64,000 bases of DNA from Doryteuthis pealeii. Taxonomy: Eukaryota; Mollusca; Cephalopoda; Myopsida; Loliginidae. The notes beneath the pieces were generated by a model. The model made no database searches, was not told the origin of the DNA, and saw only the letters and a program-made list of their open reading frames with translations. The DNA lies in contig CM042157.1 of assembly GCA_023376005.1 (NCBI GenBank), forward strand, positions 91,526,445 to 91,590,444, written 5' to 3'. The position numbers were made by a program, and so were the translations under genes. Shown here piece by piece: positions 60,780 through 64,000 of the stretch (position 1 is the first letter of the stretch; every line of letters starts with the position of its first letter).

Positions 60780-61075
60780 AGTATTTGAACGTGCACATAC
60801 ATTCATATAAACGCATGGATACAGTATTGCTCATAAGTATTTGAATATGCACTTGTATTCATATAAACACAGTACTCACTCATACATTCTTATAAACAGA
60901 GTACTGCCCATAAGTATTTAAACACATACATTCAGTATTGCCCATAAGTATTTAAACACAAACATTCAGTATTGCTCATAAGTATTTGAACACACACTTG
61001 CATTCATCTAAACATGTAAACAAAGTAATGCTCATAAGTATTTGAACATACACATATATTTATGAAAGTACGCAA
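60780..61075. repeat. Irregular minisatellite
   Basis: Repeats of CATAAGTATTTGAACACACAC plus TTCATATAAACA and CAGTATTGCTCA. The unit length varies from about 35 to 65. An inverse fragment of the same repeat occurs at 62795-62905. Confidence 0.85.
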
Positions 61076-61079
61076 ACAG

Positions 61080-61230
61080 TTTGTTTGATATGGTTATGCT
61101 GACAATTTTTGGAGAATATGTGCTTAATTGAAGTCATACCTAATTTGAAAATTAATTAGTTGATAATTAATGAATTAGGAGAATATATCTGTTCAAATGT
61201 AAAGCGTAAACAAATTGAGAAAAAGTCATT
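61080..61230 (-). mobile_element. Body of hammerhead SINE (61-kb copy)
   Basis: The minus-strand continuation after the hammerhead: AATGACTTTTTCTCAATTTG, TTACATTTGAACAGATAT, AATTAATTTTCAAATTAGG and TCAATTAAGCACATATTC, then AAATTGTCAGCATAACC. It aligns with 10792-10935. Confidence 0.75.
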
Positions 61231-61272
61231 CTCTGTATGTACATTTCGGCCTATTATGCCTCATCAGCAGAG
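61231..61272 (-). ncRNA. Hammerhead ribozyme motif downstream of tRNA-Asp-like head
   Basis: On the minus strand: stem I CTCTG/CAGAG (5 bp, perfect), CTGATGA, stem II GGC/GCC with TAATA in the loop (one mismatch), GAAA, a self-complementary stem III TGTACA, and UA at the cleavage position. The core is canonical and the stem I pairing is the best in the window. It lies about 25 bases after the tRNA-like head. Confidence 0.85.
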
Positions 61273-61289
61273 TTATAGACTGGAATTTG

Positions 61290-61370
61290 CTTTGTGTGTG
61301 ATTCAAACCCCAACTGCCTAGCTGACAGGCGGGGATTCTAACCGTTACACTAGCTGGTCTTCCCAGATTT
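61290..61370 (-). mobile_element. tRNA-Asp-like head of hammerhead SINE
   Basis: On the minus strand: AGTGTAACGGTTAGAATC (A box), CCCCGCCTGTCAGCTAGGCA (anticodon arm, GTC as in tRNA-Asp) and GGGGTTTGAATC (B box). The order and spacing follow a tRNA. The acceptor stem does not close, so this is a SINE head and not a tRNA gene. The hammerhead and body follow directly, making one composite element of about 290 bp. Confidence 0.75.
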
Positions 61371-61669
61371 CTCGCTGTGTTTATAAACTGATATATCCTA
61401 CATATATTCATATAAACAGAGTATAGAAAAGTGTGCTACTTTAATATTCAATCTACCTAACCCTAACCCACTCCATCTTCATTTCTTTTAATAAAAAAAT
61501 ATAATATAATGATAGAATTTCATTTGATCTATTTTTTATTTTTTTGGTTAATATGTAATTTAACTCAATTGGCCTATAAATTTAATAAATTATTTTCAAA
61601 TTCATATAATTCTAATTCTTTAAAATGAATGTATAAAAATATAATGTTTATTCAAGCCATGATCTATCA
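61371..61669. other. No recognisable element
   Basis: AT-rich; one CCTAACCCTAACCC (61455-61468) is a minimal telomere-like string. Confidence 0.3.
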
Positions 61670-62096
61670 GCCATATGATTGCCACATACCCTATTGCTCT
61701 TATGGCAATCCCCAGTCCTTTTTATCATATAAATATAAATAATATTGTGGCTTACTGACTAATTACTGTAAATAGTCTGATTCTATTAATAAATTAGAAG
61801 TCACAAGGAAATGGCTACTGATTTAGAATCCTTGGGTGGAGGGAATGACGTTAAACTCTATCTGATGGTGAGGTTCCATTTCTGGAGGTTTGGGAAATGT
61901 GGAGCACCCCTTCATCACCATTGCTCCCTGGTCCACTATAACCGGAGTGGTAGTACCTGTTAGGGTCCCATCTATGGGTTAAATAGAAAAATATGAGTTT
62001 ATAAACAAAATTGAGTATCCATTAAGAATGAATTCATTTCAAAACTTTGTCGGCTTCAAGTGACCCACTGAGGTTGATATGCCATAAAATAAACCA
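61670..62096 (+). mobile_element. SINE-C copy with internal replacement
   Basis: CATATGATTGCCACATACC and GCTCTTATGGCAATCCCCAG start. It is interrupted by an unrelated block at 61735-61848 that is repeated at 63868-63970, and resumes at GGAATGACGTTAAACTC to TTGATATGCCATAAAA. Confidence 0.75.
61735..61848 (+). repeat. Repeat L, copy 1
   Basis: AATATTGTGGCTTACTGACT through GTCACAAGGAAATGGCTACTG to AGAATCCTTGGGTGGAG, about 90 percent identical to 63868-63966. Family unknown. Confidence 0.65.
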
Positions 62097-62400
62097 AATC
62101 AAGCCATGATAAGCAAATGATATATTTAGACCACATCCGAAAATAAAATTTGACATTTGTAGATCACATACCAAAATAGCCCCCCCCCCCCGGAAAGAAC
62201 TCTTTTTTTTTTTATGATCTAAAGTGTCTACTATTTCAAAACAAGCAAATTGCTAAAAGGTCAAATTAAAGGACCATGGTTTTTGGATGTTGCTGGCTTT
62301 CAGCTTTCAAGTGGGGCCGTTTGGTCTAGACTGTTGGGATGGCAAAAGCCTGGAGGGTGGCAAAAACGTTTCTCCCTTCTGAGGTCCTTATGTGTTTATA
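62097..62400. other. No recognisable element
   Basis: Unique-looking with a C-run at 62180-62191. Confidence 0.3.
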
Positions 62401-62401
62401 T

Positions 62402-62700
62402 TAGACATACCCAATTTTTTGTCTGTTTTTCATTTTAAAAACAAATTAAAATTAATTAAATTGATTATTTAAGGTCAAATGTCTGTCTAAGTTGAAAAGA
62501 ATCTAAAAATATGACATTTTAAACTTAACATCATGCTATTCATATTTTAAATGAATTTTATATATTAATTCATCATCGCAGAAATGCCTAATTGAATCAG
62601 AAAGTTTTGAAATAAAATAACTGATGCATTATGAAATTCATTCATTGATAAATCAACACTGAAAATTTAATTAAAATCGGATAATTCCCTGATTTTTGGT

Positions 62701-62733
<33 letters not shown>

Positions 62734-62795
62734 AATGGGGGGTGTGTGAATTTGTTTTGTAAAACACGGATTTTTCGACAAATTGGGTATACCTA
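62402..62795. mobile_element. TIR element G, copy
   Basis: Left tip TAGACATACCCAATTTTTTG mirrored by CAAATTGGGTATACCTA. Interior landmarks as in the 43.1-kb copy, with a long T-tract (62705-62730). About 394 bp. Confidence 0.65.
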
Positions 62796-62905
62796 GTTTA
62801 TATGAATGCATGTGTGTTTTGAAATACTTATGAGCAATACTGTATTTATGTGTTTAGATCAATGTAAGTGTGTGTTCAAATATTTATGAGTAATACTGGG
62901 GAGTC
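62796..62905. repeat. Inverse fragment of the 60.8-kb minisatellite
   Basis: GTGTGTTTTGAAATACTTATG, AGCAATACTGTATTTATG and GTGTGTTCAAATATTTATG are the inverse of the units at 60780-61075. Confidence 0.75.
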
Positions 62906-63122
62906 CCCTGTAGGTTGTGTAGTGAGTAATGTGCTGGACTATACGAGTTGAATTTAAACTCCAGTCGTAGCATCAACTTCAATTTCGGACTAATAAACTT
63001 GAGGAAATGTATGAACCCCCTAATTCCCCAAGTTATGGGTTAAAAAGTACAACTGTTGTTCTTGTACAATAATGGCTCTGGCATTAAATAACCCATGAAG
63101 GTTGATATACCATTAAACAAAG
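62906..63122 (+). mobile_element. SINE-B-like copy with the shared tail
   Basis: A tRNA-like head (TTGTGTAGTGAGTAATGTGC, then AATTTAAACTCCAG as B box) and a short body are joined to the shared tail GGCATTAAATAACCCATGAAG with TTGATATACCATTAAA. This shows a head of one family joined to the common tail. Confidence 0.65.
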
Positions 63123-63174
63123 AAGCCAGGTCTTTGATATCGGATACAGCTTATAGTGAGATTTTCAGCAACTT

Positions 63175-63212
63175 TAATGGCATATCAACCCTTGTGAGTT
63201 ATTTAATGCCAA
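63175..63212 (-). mobile_element. Shared SINE tail fragment
   Basis: TTAATGGCATATCAACCCTTG and GAGTTATTTAATGCC are the inverse of the common tail. Confidence 0.6.
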
Positions 63213-63249
63213 ATTAAAATCATAACTGATCCAGGTACTGGGGGTGGGT

Positions 63250-63366
63250 GGGGGTTCGTTGTGGCATAGTGGCTAACAAGCTGGACTGACATCATAGTAA
63301 GCGAGTTTGAACACATAGAAATTGAGAAACCTATACAATACCTCGTTCACTAACTATGGGTTAAAT
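63250..63366 (+). mobile_element. SINE-B-like head
   Basis: GTGGCATAGTGGCTAACAAG (A box) and GCGAGTTTGAAC (B box), then a truncated body ending in TATGGGTTAAAT. Confidence 0.65.
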
Positions 63367-63470
63367 CAGTGATTCCCAACCTTTTTCTATCCCTGCACCC
63401 TTAAAAGAGTTTTGCTTTGACCCCACACCCTACAATTTATACTTTTGTTCAAAAATATAGAATGTGAATC
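63367..63470 (+). mobile_element. hAT-like terminal fragment
   Basis: CAGTGATTCCCAACCTTTTTC resembles the terminal inverted repeat of hAT elements of the Charlie type. Only this end is present; the opposite end was not found. Confidence 0.4.
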
Positions 63471-63717
63471 CATACTACAGTTTTATCAAAAGATAATATA
63501 TATTTCACTCTCTAAATAATAATAATAATCTGAAAAAAAGAAACGAAAATGTAAATAATATTAATTACAAAAGAAAAAAATGTAATCTAAATTCGAACAG
63601 ACGCTTCCCCTGGATTAAATAGTACCGCTACTGTCATTCTACAAGGACAGCTTTTCTTGGGGCACCTTCCATGTTGTGATTATTAACAAACCAAACTGGC
63701 TGAGTGTTGTTAGTTGG
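63471..63717. other. No recognisable feature
   Basis: AT-rich unique sequence. Confidence 0.3.
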
Positions 63718-63867
63718 GGAGTCTCCATGGCGTAATGGCTAACTAGCTGGACTGTGACATTGTAGTAAGCAAGGTCAAACTCCAGCGGTGCTATTACATT
63801 CTCTTTCGGACTAATACCTCTGGGAAAGGTATGCATTCAACTATTCTCCCTCCAGCTATGGGTAAAT
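63718..63867 (+). mobile_element. SINE-B-like copy
   Basis: CATGGCGTAATGGCTAACTAG (A box) and AAGGTCAAACTCCAG (B box). The body includes CTCTGGGAAAGGTATGC and CTCCCTCCAGCTATGGGTAA, and it is truncated where repeat L starts. Confidence 0.7.
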
Positions 63868-63970
63868 AATATTGTGGCTTACTGACTGATTCCAACAAAT
63901 AGTCTAATTCTATAAATAAACTATAAGTCACAAGGAAATGGCTACTGATTTAGAATCCTTAGGTGGAGTG
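63868..63970 (+). repeat. Repeat L, copy 2
   Basis: Same block as 61735-61848, again attached to the end of a TATGGGTAAATA or TATAAATA sequence. Confidence 0.65.
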
Positions 63971-64000
63971 GGGGGGGGAGACACCTCGTGTTGTGATTGT

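Noticed and set aside
61290..61370. Genuine tRNA-Asp gene
   Set aside because: The anticodon arm resembles tRNA-Asp, but the acceptor stem does not pair and a SINE body follows.
61455..61468. Interstitial telomere array
   Set aside because: Only two CCTAACC units, too short to distinguish from chance.
63367..63470. Complete hAT transposon
   Set aside because: Only one terminal repeat is recognisable and no partner end or transposase is present in the window.

Overview
This window looks like repeat-packed, AT-rich non-coding DNA from an animal genome. I found no intact host gene, no clear protein-coding exon and no functional tRNA or rRNA gene. Long (TA)n/(TG)n arrays, tRNA-derived SINEs, a non-autonomous Helitron family, MITEs, mariner remnants, and LINE fragments of RTE-like and restriction-like-endonuclease type all point to an invertebrate metazoan. 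A mollusc or other lophotrochozoan is my guess, at low confidence. All coding traces I can recognise are broken transposon genes. They are a LINE C-terminal endonuclease at 13.1-13.9 kb, RTE-like LINE pieces at 5.7, 10.3, 11.8 and 15.8 kb, and mariner transposase scraps at 9.9 and 49.7 kb.

The most interesting signal is a high density of hammerhead-ribozyme-like motifs: about fifteen loci with a CUGANGA box, a stem II, a GAAA box, a very short stem III and an NUH cleavage site. They fall into three groups. (1) Composite SINE-like elements where a tRNA-like head is followed directly by a hammerhead: 61.08-61.37 kb on the minus strand, with a tRNA-Asp-like head, and 8.2 kb (+) and 28.3 kb (-), with a Ser/Leu-like head. 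(2) Elements resembling Penelope-type terminal repeats, which share an end motif GTCGGATTYAYTTCC and often occur as inverted pairs (1.7, 11.2, 29.1, 37.0, 53.0 kb). Three of these have an unusual stem II whose loop is about 100 nt and itself folds. (3) Palindromic head-to-head hammerhead pairs (1.35-1.45 kb, 10.72-10.79 kb).

Layout. 0-5 kb: two Helitron copies, a hammerhead palindrome, a MITE carrying telomere-like repeats, microsatellites. 5-12 kb: LINE, SINE and mariner remnants and three hammerhead loci. 12-19 kb: a second telomere-repeat MITE with a SINE nested in it, LINE 3' ends, hAT-like debris. 19-25 kb: a comparatively repeat-poor AT-rich stretch with long imperfect hairpins. 25-42 kb: dense SINEs, three Helitrons, foldbacks, hammerhead pairs. 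42-48 kb: copies of an AT-rich TIR element, a GC-rich retroposon and a tandem tRNA-like array. 48-64 kb: long SINE-like elements, a mariner remnant, a 50-bp minisatellite, a Helitron, hammerhead loci and a cluster of SINE-B copies.

The elements nest repeatedly (SINE in MITE, GC-rich retroposon in SINE and in Helitron), so relative ages can be read. Several unrelated-looking SINE families share one 3' tail, which suggests mobilisation by a common LINE. Hammerhead assignments rest on motif and hand-folded pairing only; no covariance search was possible.
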